A stretch of 17,811 nucleotides of DNA from FEN-1297 sp964530445 (GCA_964530445.1 CAZHBJ010000060.1:1-17811), one strand, 5' to 3'. Positions 5,856 to 14,131 are shown, counted from the stretch's first letter. The notes: generated from the sequence alone by a model not told the origin. A program made the numbers and translations.

Positions 5856-8264
5856 TTACTTCAGTAGAATCATTTTCTTGGTTTCTCTGAAAGATCTTGA
5901 ACCGTCAGCAGATGTAGCCTGTATTGAGTAGAAATAAACACCTGATGACATTGCTAATCCTGAAGATTCTGTGTTAAGTACAACTTGATGTACACCGGAG
6001 TTCTGTAATGAATTAGTCAATACTTTTACAACCGCTCCTGTAATGTTGTAAACAACTATCTTAACATTGCTTTCATAAGGAAGCGAATATTGAATAGTAG
6101 TTGAAGGGTTGAACGGATTAGGATAATTCTGTGAAAGTGTATAATCCTTAGGACCCGGTACAACCGAAACTTCTACAACCTTCGAATAATGAAATGTTCC
6201 ATTTAGATCGATTTGTTTCAATCTATATGAAATTTTCCCGCTGTTTCCGTTTGAACTATTATCAACGTACGAGTAGGAATTCAATTGTGTAGAGTTTCCT
6301 TTGGCATTTACGAAGCCAACCGAAGTCCACGAATTACCGTAGCTCTTCTCAACTTCAAAGCCTTTATTATTTGTTTCTGTAGCAGTCTGCCAATTTAATG
6401 TAACTGCACCGTTATTCGTAGCAGCCTGGAATGAAATTAATTCAACCGGTACAGTAACACCTAAAGTTTGTAAAGCATCTTGTAAAATTTTAACAGTATA
6501 TTTAGCATTATGAACACCATAGCTGCCGTCTGTTTCAACATACCCATAAGTGTAAATACCTTTTACAATTTCTGGTCTATTTGCAACTGCCATAGAATCT
6601 GCATGGTTAGAAAGACTTGTTATAACTTCACCATTTTCCTGAGGTAAATATGAAGCTAAAATTTTCATCATTCCTTTTATTTCGGTTTGAACACCTTCAA
6701 TTTTACCGTTACCATCCCAGTCGCTAGCAGCTTTGATATCATCAAATGAAGTGATTGGACCGTGGCAGTTAGTACATCCAGCTGTTAAATCATGTGCTGT
6801 TCCGCCGGTTGTATCAATCATTCCCCATTGATGACTAGGACTGTTTCCAGTTCCTATGTTAGCCATATGGCAAGTAACACATGCATTAGGTAAAAATCCA
6901 TGAGTATTTAAGCCAGCTAATGTTGAATCTCCAAATTCATAAGCATTCTGGCCATAAAGCATATCTGTTTGAGGAGCCATCGGTTCAAAATAATTAAAGA
7001 ATCCGTAATAAGGAGGCTTGTTAGTTATTGATGTATTGCCGACATGACGGGCTTGATGACATCTCATACACATCTGTCCATTACCACCTTTAGTAACAGC
7101 GTATCCGTTAAGCAATGTAATATTGCTCATTATTCTAAGACCAAGATTTGTTGCATTATGAGGATCATGGCAAACAGCACAGCTTATATTCATGTCGCCG
7201 TCATCGGCAGTATATCCCGGGTTTGTAGGATTAGCAACATATTTTACATAAGCTGCACCACTGTGGCATGGGTAACAAGAAGTTCTTGCAGTATGTTCAC
7301 CATCCGGGAATTTATAGTGTGCGGAAGTAACATAATAAGTACCAATTGTATGGTGGGTCGGTGCATCATGGCATTGTAAACAAACGCCTGCATCCAAAGA
7401 TACACTAATTTTTTTTGTGTCTCCGTAACTTATTAAGTGGCCGTATGCCGGGCCATGGCAGCTTTCACAGCCAATATTTGCAGTATTTAGCGCACTATTA
7501 TATTGACTTGAGTTCAACAAATTCCATGCTGTCTGATCACCTTGAGGTATTAAATATTCACCGTTATCAGGTGTGAAAGTTTCTGCCCAAGCAGTATCAA
7601 ATCCACTCTTATGGCTTAAGTATCCAAAGTTACCATTGTCAACATTTTGATCCCATCCGGTAGTATGGCATTTTGCACATCGAGCAACTGAATAAACTCC
7701 CATCATTTGCCCATTAACCGAAGAAACTTCTAATTGACCGGTAATTCCTTCTTTGAAAATATTAGCATGGGGTGTTTGCACCCAACTGGAATATTTTTCC
7801 ATACCAGGATATGATTGATGGCAGGGATCGCACATTGTGGAATTTGGACTGCCCAAATATGTGCTTACAAAAAAGCTATCAACGTCGGTGCTTCCACCGT
7901 TTACAGTTAATTTCACAGCATACCAACCGGTTAAGTCGGGTGTGAATTTAACACTTTGGTCAGTTGTGCTATTAAAGGCTGCATTTGAACCTGATGGCAT
8001 TAGATCAAATGACCAAGTAAAAGAATTAACTCCGCCGGTTGTGTCGGCAGTTAAATAAACCGGCATTCCTTTAGCGACTACATTGTTCCCGCTGTAAACA
8101 GGGTTAGACCCTGCAGGATAGCTACCAACTATCGAAGTAGATAATAACCGCGGAGAAATTGGTAAAGTCTTTATTTTAGCAGTTTGAGCACTTAAATTGA
8201 ATAACGGTGCTAAAGTAAAGATACCAAATATAAAAACAGTAACTAGTAATTTTAATTTATGCAT
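5856..8264 (-). CDS. Secreted nine-haem c-type cytochrome with PKD-like and type IX sorting domains
   Basis: Predicted exported multihaem cytochrome c, 802 residues. In order: signal peptide (1-26, ending LSAQ); a PKD/Ig-like beta domain (about 40-138); nine CXXCH haem-attachment motifs with Cys at 145, 196, 266, 295, 330, 362, 399, 462 and 497; an EF-hand-like loop DWDGNGKIEG (515-524); a GVHNAKYTVKILQDAL helix (583-598) of the kind that follows the last haem in NrfA/OTR/c554-type cytochromes; a fibronectin-like domain (about 605-703); and a type IX secretion sorting domain from QNYPNPFNPSTTIQYSLP (712-729) to the end. Such domains direct proteins across the outer membrane and often tether them to the cell surface. 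Extracellular or surface electron transfer, or a surface reductase, is therefore inferred; the substrate is unknown. It is transcribed alone, with a terminator downstream and an FNR-like box upstream. A GGGGAT ribosome-binding site precedes the ATG by 5 nt. Confidence 0.9.
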   Translation of the reverse strand: MHKLKLLVTVFIFGIFTLAPLFNLSAQTAKIKTLPISPRLLSTSIVGSYPAGSNPVYSGNNVVAKGMPVYLTADTTGGVNSFTWSFDLMPSGSNAAFNSTTDQSVKFTPDLTGWYAVKLTVNGGSTDVDSFFVSTYLGSPNSTMCDPCHQSYPGMEKYSSWVQTPHANIFKEGITGQLEVSSVNGQMMGVYSVARCAKCHTTGWDQNVDNGNFGYLSHKSGFDTAWAETFTPDNGEYLIPQGDQTAWNLLNSSQYNSALNTANIGCESCHGPAYGHLISYGDTKKISVSLDAGVCLQCHDAPTHHTIGTYYVTSAHYKFPDGEHTARTSCYPCHSGAAYVKYVANPTNPGYTADDGDMNISCAVCHDPHNATNLGLRIMSNITLLNGYAVTKGGNGQMCMRCHQARHVGNTSITNKPPYYGFFNYFEPMAPQTDMLYGQNAYEFGDSTLAGLNTHGFLPNACVTCHMANIGTGNSPSHQWGMIDTTGGTAHDLTAGCTNCHGPITSFDDIKAASDWDGNGKIEGVQTEIKGMMKILASYLPQENGEVITSLSNHADSMAVANRPEIVKGIYTYGYVETDGSYGVHNAKYTVKILQDALQTLGVTVPVELISFQAATNNGAVTLNWQTATETNNKGFEVEKSYGNSWTSVGFVNAKGNSTQLNSYSYVDNSSNGNSGKISYRLKQIDLNGTFHYSKVVEVSVVPGPKDYTLSQNYPNPFNPSTTIQYSLPYESNVKIVVYNITGAVVKVLTNSLQNSGVHQVVLNTESSGLAMSSGVYFYSIQATSADGSRSFRETKKMILLK

Positions 8265-8681
8265 AGGGTATCCCCGAAAAAATTATTTAATAAATACTTG
8301 CTGAATAATTCAAATACTGTACCGTTAAATAAATTTATGATTCATATCAAAACGGTGAATAATAGTTAGTAATTATAATTATAGATTCTGAAATATAAGA
8401 ATAAGATTATTGCTATTTTCATTGTTGAGAGTATTTTTGCATATTGTATCTATTTTCAACACGAAATTATTTGATTATTCATGTTTTTCTAAGATATTTT
8501 ACTTATTTAATTGCCTTCATCAATTAATGTTCAAATTTACAATAACCTTGGAGATTATATAAAAAGATTAAATATTAAAAATACTTCTTATCCGAATAGT
8601 CTGTTTTGTATGATATACCTTTTAATGGTAAATTTTGAATGATAAAATATTTAAATGTATATAAGTTAATATTCGGAGATT
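8265..8681. other. Divergent intergenic region, cytochrome gene / purM
   Basis: A very AT-rich 417-bp gap between two divergently transcribed genes. It must hold both promoters. The only site I can support is the FNR/CRP-like box listed separately. A perfect 12-bp palindrome TAATTATAATTA (8370-8381) is present but of low complexity. No open reading frame with a plausible start, no tRNA-like or riboswitch-like fold, and no direct-repeat cluster was seen. Confidence 0.6.
8337..8350 (-). promoter_or_regulatory. Candidate FNR/CRP-family operator upstream of the cytochrome gene
   Basis: On the minus strand the site reads TTGAT-ATGA-ATCAT, matching 9 of the 10 defined bases of the FNR box TTGAT-N4-ATCAA. 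Its centre lies 79-80 nt before the cytochrome ATG. If it works as a class II activator site at -41.5, transcription would start near 8302 and leave a leader of about 38 nt, which is plausible. No convincing -10 hexamer was identified at the matching place, and this level of match has a modest chance of arising in AT-rich DNA (roughly 5% for a gap of this size by my rough estimate). No FNR-family regulator is encoded in the window. Confidence 0.45.
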
Positions 8682-9680
8682 TTGGTGGATAATACTTATG
8701 AATCTGCAGGTGTTAGTATTAAAGAAGGTGACGAAACCGTAAAGAAAATCAAATCATTTGCTAAAAATACTTTTAATAAAAATGTACTTTCGGATATCGG
8801 GTTATTCGGCGGTTTTTACGAGCTTGATTTAAATGAATATAAAAATCCTGTTTTAGTCTCAAGCGTCGATGGTGTCGGGACAAAATTAAAAATAGCGTTT
8901 GCTATTAATAAACATAATACAGTTGGACAGGATCTTGTAAACCATTGTGTAAACGATATTGCCGTATGCGGCGCTAAACCTATTTATTTTTTGGATTATC
9001 TTGCTTTTGGAAAATTAAACTCCGGGAAAGCGGCAAAAATAGTAGAGGGTTTTTCAATTGCTTGTAAAGAAAACGGATGCGCACTTATCGGCGGAGAAAC
9101 TGCAGAGATGCCGGGCCTTTATGATGATGAGGAATATGATATCTCAGGGACAATTGTGGGAATTGTCGACAAATTCAAAATTATAAACGGTAAGAATATT
9201 TCTAAAGGCAATATCCTTTTAGGATTTGCTTCAAACGGTTTACACACGAACGGTTTTTCACTTGCAAGAAAAGTATTGCTTGAAAAGTACAAGCTTTCCG
9301 ATAAGTTAGACGGATTTTCAGGTACACTGGGCGATGAGCTGCTTAAAATTCATAAATCTTATTTTAAGCTTATAACTTACTTAAAAGAAAATATAAACAT
9401 AAAAGGACTTTCTCATATTACCGGCGGAGGAATAATTGGCAATACAAATAGAATACTTCCTGAAAATATGGAATTAAGAGTTAACTGGAATGCCTGGGAG
9501 ATTCCGCAAATATTTAAACTCATTCAAAAAGCCGGAAACATAACAGATGAAGAAATGAGAAAAGTATTTAATCTGGGAATAGGTTTAATTGCAATTGTTG
9601 ATAAAGATAATGTTGAAAAGGCTATTGAACTTTCTAGACAAATAAATGAAGAACTCGTTGTAATCGGAGAAGTAGTTTAA
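8682..9680 (+). CDS. purM: Phosphoribosylformylglycinamidine cyclo-ligase (AIR synthetase)
   Basis: Fifth step of purine synthesis: ATP-dependent ring closure of FGAM to 5-aminoimidazole ribonucleotide, in the cytoplasm, as a dimer. Family signatures are complete: SAGVSIKEGDETVKKIK (8-24), SVDGVGTKLK (61-70), GGETAEMPGLY (137-147), ASNGLHTNGFSLARKV (183-198) and HITGGGI (245-251). At 332 residues it is close to the usual 330-350. The start is not ATG: a TTG at 8682 is directly followed by a GTG at 8685. A GGAG at 8675-8678 is 6 nt from the GTG and only 3 nt from the TTG, so the GTG is the more likely initiator. It appears to be monocistronic, divergent from the cytochrome gene, and no other pur gene is adjacent. 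Confidence 0.97.
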   Translation: MVDNTYESAGVSIKEGDETVKKIKSFAKNTFNKNVLSDIGLFGGFYELDLNEYKNPVLVSSVDGVGTKLKIAFAINKHNTVGQDLVNHCVNDIAVCGAKPIYFLDYLAFGKLNSGKAAKIVEGFSIACKENGCALIGGETAEMPGLYDDEEYDISGTIVGIVDKFKIINGKNISKGNILLGFASNGLHTNGFSLARKVLLEKYKLSDKLDGFSGTLGDELLKIHKSYFKLITYLKENINIKGLSHITGGGIIGNTNRILPENMELRVNWNAWEIPQIFKLIQKAGNITDEEMRKVFNLGIGLIAIVDKDNVEKAIELSRQINEELVVIGEVV

Positions 9681-9808
9681 TTTTTTTATAGAACATTTTA
9701 TTTTATTTCTTCTTTTTTAGTCTAAAGAATTATTTTTAAGATAATCTAAATTTTTTCATACCTTTTAAATCGATTATAAATTAATTTCATACCAATTATA
9801 TTTTTTGA

Positions 9809-10330
9809 TTGAATAAATTATTTAAATATTTTTTAATTATTCTTCCGCTGCTGACATTAATAAGCTGTAATAAAGGAATAACTCCGAACTCAATTGAAGA
9901 AGAAAATCAAAAACCAGGCTTTAGCGGAAAGATAATATTCACAGGTGCGTGGCCGGACAGTGTTAAAAATACTCTTCTTGTTGTTTTCATTGATCCCCTG
10001 AATTCACCTTCTTCTTTTAATTTATTGAATGTGGGATACATTAGTCATCCAATTCCTTACGGCGTAAGTGAAATTAATTTTTCAACTATAGATGATACAG
10101 GATTTGTTCCTATCCAAGCCGGTTCGTATGCTTACGTAGCTATTGCACAATCAAAAAAAGCTGCGCTTTCTTTAAACCGTTCGGATTGGAGTGTTGCCGG
10201 AGTTTATTATGCCGACGGTGATACTTCACAGCCAGGCAAGTTGATTATTCCTTCAAATACATTTGTAAAAAATGTAAATATAATATGCGACTTCAATAAT
10301 CCGCCTCCTCAGCCTCCGGGAGGTAACTAA
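9809..10330 (+). CDS. Putative outer-membrane or periplasmic lipoprotein, partner of TonB receptor
   Basis: A 173-residue lipoprotein: lysine-containing N-terminus, hydrophobic core (about residues 6-16) and a lipobox LISC with the lipidated Cys at 20. The mature part is mostly beta in character, with a GFSGKIIFTGAWPDSVKNTL segment at 37-56, and ends in a proline/glycine-rich tail (164-172). I do not recognise the family with confidence. The start is TTG with no purine-rich ribosome-binding site; it is chosen because it yields a complete signal peptide and no ATG occurs before the lipobox. The stop codon overlaps the ATG of the TonB receptor gene (TAATG), so the two proteins are probably made together and may form a receptor-lipoprotein uptake pair, as in SusC/SusD-like systems, although this protein is far shorter than SusD. 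Substrate unknown. Confidence 0.75.
   Translation: MNKLFKYFLIILPLLTLISCNKGITPNSIEEENQKPGFSGKIIFTGAWPDSVKNTLLVVFIDPLNSPSSFNLLNVGYISHPIPYGVSEINFSTIDDTGFVPIQAGSYAYVAIAQSKKAALSLNRSDWSVAGVYYADGDTSQPGKLIIPSNTFVKNVNIICDFNNPPPQPPGGN
10318..10323 (+). promoter_or_regulatory. Ribosome-binding site of the TonB receptor gene, inside the lipoprotein gene
   Basis: GGGAGG lies 6 nt before the ATG at 10330 and within the last codons of the lipoprotein gene. Two CCTCC stretches just upstream (10304-10308 and 10313-10317), encoded by the proline codons of the lipoprotein tail, are complementary to GGAGG at 10319-10323. The first could form a 5-bp stem with a 10-nt loop that hides the site until ribosomes translating the lipoprotein open it. 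Confidence 0.6.
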
Positions 10331-12498
10331 TGAATAAATTATTATTCTTGCTTTTTTTATTTTCGAATTCCGTTCTTTTGTTTGCTCAAGGTTATAATAT
10401 TTCGGGAACGGTAAAAGATACTAGCGGAATGCCGTTATTAGGAGTAAATGTCGAACTAATCGGAAGCAATTACGGCGCAGCAACAAATTATGAAGGTGAA
10501 TATAAAATATTAAATGTTAAGCCGGGAAAATATAAAATTGAATTCTCCAGTATCGGTTATAAAAGTGTTGTGGTCTCAAATCAGATAATTAAAAATAAAT
10601 CAATAATTGTTGATGCCGTACTTCATCAAACGTCCCTCCAATCGGGATTAGTTGTAGTAACAGCAAGTAAATATGCACAAAAAATTTCCGATCTCCCGGT
10701 AAGTGCAAGTATTATCAACTCGAACGAATTAGAAAAAAGAGATATTACCGATCTTAAAGATGCAATGAGGTTTGTTCCGGGAGTAAATATGGTTGATGAT
10801 CAAATAAGTATTCGAGGCTCAAGCGGATACAGTCGTGGAGCAGGAACGAGAGTGCTTTTGGAAATAGACGGTATTCCGTATTATACCGGAGATACCGGAG
10901 AGATTATCTGGGAGATTGTACCGGTTTCCGAAATTCAAAGAGTTGAAGTAATTAAAGGTGCAGCAAGTTCTCTATACGGTTCATCTGCAATAGGGGGAGT
11001 CGTTAATATTATTACAAAAGGAATAAGTACTAAACCACGTACTTATATCAAAATGAATATCGGTACATATGATAAGCCATCTTACTCAATCTGGGATTGG
11101 TCAAAAGAGTTAAGGACATTCAGCGGCCTTACGGTTTCGCATTCCGACCGGATAGGGAAATTCGGATTTGCTTTATCATTAACACGTCTTTCGGATATGA
11201 GTTATAAGCAAAGCGGCTTTTATACAAGATATATCGGATACTTCAAAGGGATGTATAACTTTTCTCCGGTTTCATCACTGACATTTTTCGCAAATTCTCT
11301 GAATCAGGATCATGGAAATTTTATATACTGGAAAGATTCAAGGAATGCACTCGTTCCTCCTAATGCCGATCAAGGGCAAAGAGTAAATTCAAACAGGTAT
11401 ATGTTCGGAGGAATTTACAAGCAAATCTTAAACGATAATCTTTTTATGAATATCAAAGCAAGCTATTACCGCTCCGATTGGTGGGATCAAACTGCTTCGT
11501 TCGATACTTCGTTATCAAATTTATATAGATTGGAAGTTCAAACCAACGCAAATTTGGCAAAAGATTTAATCTTGGTTTCGGGAATTGAAGCTTCAACCGA
11601 TAATATAAAATCCAACATTTTTAATAATCAATCTTCATTCGGTTATGGAATTTATTCACAAGCCGATTACAAATTTAAATTTCCTTTATCTGCAACTATC
11701 GGTGCACGATATGACTATAGTAAATTAAGCAGCAAAATAGGCGTCAGTGCGTTTTCACCAAAAGCCGGGCTTAATTACAAATTGACAGATAAAATTGTAT
11801 TGAGGTCATCGTTCGGCACAGGTTTTAGAGCGCCTACACTTGCCGAGGCTTTTACATCTACAAGCGCCAGCGGTATAACTATTAAGCCTAATCCTAATTT
11901 AAAACCTGAGACTAATTGGACTTTTGAACTAGGTGCAAATTATCAAGCCGCAGAAAATATTAATCTTGATGCAGCAATTTTTCAAAATGAATTTAAGAAT
12001 TTTATAGAACCTAGTATAGATCCAAAAGACGGTTTGGTTTATTTTGATAATGTTACCCGTGCAAGAATTCAAGGGTTAGAGCTTAATACAAATTATTCCT
12101 TTCTAAAAAATAAATTAAAGCTATCACTCAATTATACATACCTTTGGGCAAGGGATCTTCAACAAAACACCCCGTTAAAATATCGGCCGCGGCATATGGC
12201 TTATGCAAGTCTGGATTATTCCTTCCTAAATATTACCGTTGGTGCCGATTACCGGTATTCCAGCAAGGTGGAACAAATTGATTTCGAACTTATAAAACTG
12301 GGAGTTGTTAAAGACGGAAACAAAAGAGTTGAGATTAAAGTTCTGGATTTAAGAGCGGGTTATAAATTAAATATATTGAGCATCCCTGCAAAAATTAATT
12401 TTAATGTTAATAATGTTTTTAATTATAATTATGTGGAATTAATCGGCAACATTGCGCCGATAAGAAACTATGCACTCAGCTTCGAGCTTTTATTTTAG
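10330..12498 (+). CDS. TonB-dependent outer-membrane receptor with N-terminal carboxypeptidase-regulatory domain
   Basis: Energy-coupled outer-membrane transporter, 722 residues. Visible in order: signal peptide (1-20, ending LFAQ); a carboxypeptidase D regulatory-like beta domain (about 22-100; ISGTVKDTSGMPLLGVNV at 24-41), common in Bacteroidota receptors; a possible TonB box around LVVVTASK (107-114); the plug domain (about 115-231) with DLKDAMRFVPGVN (141-153), IRGSSGYSRG (161-170) and the RVEVIKGAASSLYGSSAIGG block (204-223); then a 22-strand-type barrel. FRAPTLAEAF and NPNLKPETNWTFELG mark the barrel as the siderophore/cobalamin (BtuB/FepA) style, not the long SusC type. The C-terminus ends in aromatic Phe (ALSFELLF), as expected for Bam-dependent insertion. 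It overlaps the upstream lipoprotein gene by 1 nt. The substrate cannot be read from sequence: no cobalamin riboswitch or Fur-like box was seen upstream. Confidence 0.93.
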   Translation: MNKLLFLLFLFSNSVLLFAQGYNISGTVKDTSGMPLLGVNVELIGSNYGAATNYEGEYKILNVKPGKYKIEFSSIGYKSVVVSNQIIKNKSIIVDAVLHQTSLQSGLVVVTASKYAQKISDLPVSASIINSNELEKRDITDLKDAMRFVPGVNMVDDQISIRGSSGYSRGAGTRVLLEIDGIPYYTGDTGEIIWEIVPVSEIQRVEVIKGAASSLYGSSAIGGVVNIITKGISTKPRTYIKMNIGTYDKPSYSIWDWSKELRTFSGLTVSHSDRIGKFGFALSLTRLSDMSYKQSGFYTRYIGYFKGMYNFSPVSSLTFFANSLNQDHGNFIYWKDSRNALVPPNADQGQRVNSNRYMFGGIYKQILNDNLFMNIKASYYRSDWWDQTASFDTSLSNLYRLEVQTNANLAKDLILVSGIEASTDNIKSNIFNNQSSFGYGIYSQADYKFKFPLSATIGARYDYSKLSSKIGVSAFSPKAGLNYKLTDKIVLRSSFGTGFRAPTLAEAFTSTSASGITIKPNPNLKPETNWTFELGANYQAAENINLDAAIFQNEFKNFIEPSIDPKDGLVYFDNVTRARIQGLELNTNYSFLKNKLKLSLNYTYLWARDLQQNTPLKYRPRHMAYASLDYSFLNITVGADYRYSSKVEQIDFELIKLGVVKDGNKRVEIKVLDLRAGYKLNILSIPAKINFNVNNVFNYNYVELIGNIAPIRNYALSFELLF

Positions 12499-12510
12499 TA
12501 TTTCAAATAG

Positions 12511-12518
12511 TAATTTTG
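12511..12518 (+). promoter_or_regulatory. Candidate -7 element (TAnnTTTG type) before the TatD gene
   Basis: TAATTTTG matches the Bacteroidota -7 consensus, 59-66 nt before the ATG at 12577, in the 78-nt gap after the TonB receptor gene. No -33 TTTG is seen. Low confidence; read-through from upstream is also possible because no terminator hairpin is visible in this gap. Confidence 0.2.
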
Positions 12519-12576
12519 CCTTGTGTTAAATTAAAATAATTCCTAAAAATTTTAGATAGGGGAAAAAGAAAGCCTT

Positions 12577-13941
12577 ATGTTTATAGATACACATGCGCAT
12601 TTGTTTTATCCGAATTTTGACGGAGAGCTTGACGAAGTAATTAATCGTGCAAGAGAATCCGGTGTAGATTATATTATTGTACCTGCAACAGATTTGGAAA
12701 CTTCACAGAAAGTTATTGAATTAATTGAGAAGTATGATTTTATATATGGTGCTGTAGGTGTTCATCCGCATGAAACCAAAGATTGGAATGATTCGATCAT
12801 TTCTAAAGTAGAAGAGTTAGCCGTTCATGATAAGATTGTAGCTATCGGTGAGATAGGTCTGGATTATTACTACGATTATTCGCCAAAAGAAAAACAAATC
12901 GAAGCATTTAAAGCTCAAATTGACTTAGCATTAAAACTTAAAAAACCTGTAATTATCCACAACCGCGAATCCGATGATGATATGATGAATATTATTAGGG
13001 AATATAATGAGAGCGGACTTAAAGCTCAATTCCATTGTTTCGGCAGTACACTGGAGAATGCCAAAGAACTTATTCGTCTTAATCATTTTATTTCATTTAC
13101 GGGAAATATAACTTTTAAAAAGGCTGATAACTTAAGCAATATAATTTCCAATCTCAGTCTTGAAAGTATAATGCTGGAAACCGATTCGCCGTTTATGACT
13201 CCGGAACCGCACAGAGGTAAACGCAATGAACCTTCTTATGTTAAACTGGTTGCGGAAAAGTTAGCAGAGATACATCATCTTAATGTCGAAGATGTTGCAA
13301 GAATAACTTCTTATAATGTTTTCAGAATGTTTGGTATTGGCTCTAAGCCTGGAACAAGCTTTACATATAAAATCGGTAATTCGTTATATATTAATGTTAC
13401 AAACAGGTGCAATGCAAACTGTGTATTTTGCGATAAGGATGATGAGTCGGTAATCAGCGGTTATAACCTTAAAATGGGTAAAAGTGAAGAACCGGATGCG
13501 GACGTTTATATTAAGGAAATAGGAGATCCAAAGCAGTATAAAGAGATTGTCTTTTGCGGTTACGGTGAACCCACTTTACGATGGAATATAGTAAAAGAAG
13601 TAGCAAAATATGTTAAGGAAAATGAAGGAACAACCAGGCTAATAACCAACGGGCATGGAAGTTTTATAAACAAAAGAGATATAACGCCCGAACTTAAAGG
13701 TTTGATTGATTCTGTGTCAATTAGTTTAAACTCCGGCGATCCGCGTCAATATTCGGAGTTGATGGGATTGGAAACGAGATACTTTAACGAAATGATTATG
13801 TTTGCAAAAAATGCAAAAAATTATACCGGTAAAGTTGTAATGACGGTGGTGGCAATGAAGGGAGTTGATATTGAAAGGGCAAGAAAAGTTGTTGAAGAAA
13901 AAATCGGCGCCGAATTTAGAGTAAGGCAGTATTTTTATTAA
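12577..13941 (+). CDS. TatD-family metal-dependent nuclease fused to a TatD-associated radical SAM domain
   Basis: A 454-residue two-domain protein. Domain 1 (1-255) is a complete TatD hydrolase: metal ligands and motifs DTHAH (4-8, His6 and His8), GEIGLDYYYD (91-100, Glu92), IIHNR (126-130, His128), QFHCFG (151-156, His153) and LETDSP (200-205, Asp203). TatD proteins are 3'-5' DNA/RNA exonucleases in DNA repair and turnover. Domain 2 (about 262-454) begins TYKIGNSLYINVTNRC and carries the radical SAM cluster motif CNANCVFC (Cys278, 282, 285), then FCGYGEPTLRW (326-336) and TNGHG (357-361). It matches the family known as TatD-associated radical SAM protein, which occurs as a separate neighbour or as a fusion; its reaction is unknown to me. 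The single reading frame is uninterrupted across the junction, so this is a real fusion in this genome. An AGGGGA ribosome-binding stretch precedes the ATG. Confidence 0.95.
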   Translation: MFIDTHAHLFYPNFDGELDEVINRARESGVDYIIVPATDLETSQKVIELIEKYDFIYGAVGVHPHETKDWNDSIISKVEELAVHDKIVAIGEIGLDYYYDYSPKEKQIEAFKAQIDLALKLKKPVIIHNRESDDDMMNIIREYNESGLKAQFHCFGSTLENAKELIRLNHFISFTGNITFKKADNLSNIISNLSLESIMLETDSPFMTPEPHRGKRNEPSYVKLVAEKLAEIHHLNVEDVARITSYNVFRMFGIGSKPGTSFTYKIGNSLYINVTNRCNANCVFCDKDDESVISGYNLKMGKSEEPDADVYIKEIGDPKQYKEIVFCGYGEPTLRWNIVKEVAKYVKENEGTTRLITNGHGSFINKRDITPELKGLIDSVSISLNSGDPRQYSELMGLETRYFNEMIMFAKNAKNYTGKVVMTVVAMKGVDIERARKVVEEKIGAEFRVRQYFY

Positions 13942-14131
13942 TGACTTATGTTATGCAAAGTTGAAAGAGAACGTTTTTTCTTAATAAAATAAAACTCTTT
14001 CTATTATATAGATATTATCAATTCTTGAAAAGGGGAACTGTTAGTTAAAAGATATTGATAAAAATTTAAGACAATCAACTTAGTATTTTAATTTTTTTTC
14101 ACAATTAATAAAATCTTCATTATATACTACT

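Noticed and set aside
7044..7379. Open frame of 111 codons on the plus strand inside the cytochrome gene
   Set aside because: It is an antisense shadow of the haem region; no family resemblance and no independent start signal.
8370..8381. Perfect 12-bp palindrome TAATTATAATTA
   Set aside because: It consists only of A and T in very AT-rich DNA, so it is likely by chance and matches no known operator I can name.
9681..9808. Possible riboswitch upstream of the lipoprotein/TonB receptor pair
   Set aside because: The gap is 128 nt of T-rich sequence without a cobalamin-box-like core or stable helices.
13965..13982. Short hairpin AAGAGAA / TTTTCTT after the TatD fusion gene
   Set aside because: The stem is weak (about 7 AT-rich pairs with a wobble) and no T-tract follows the stem.
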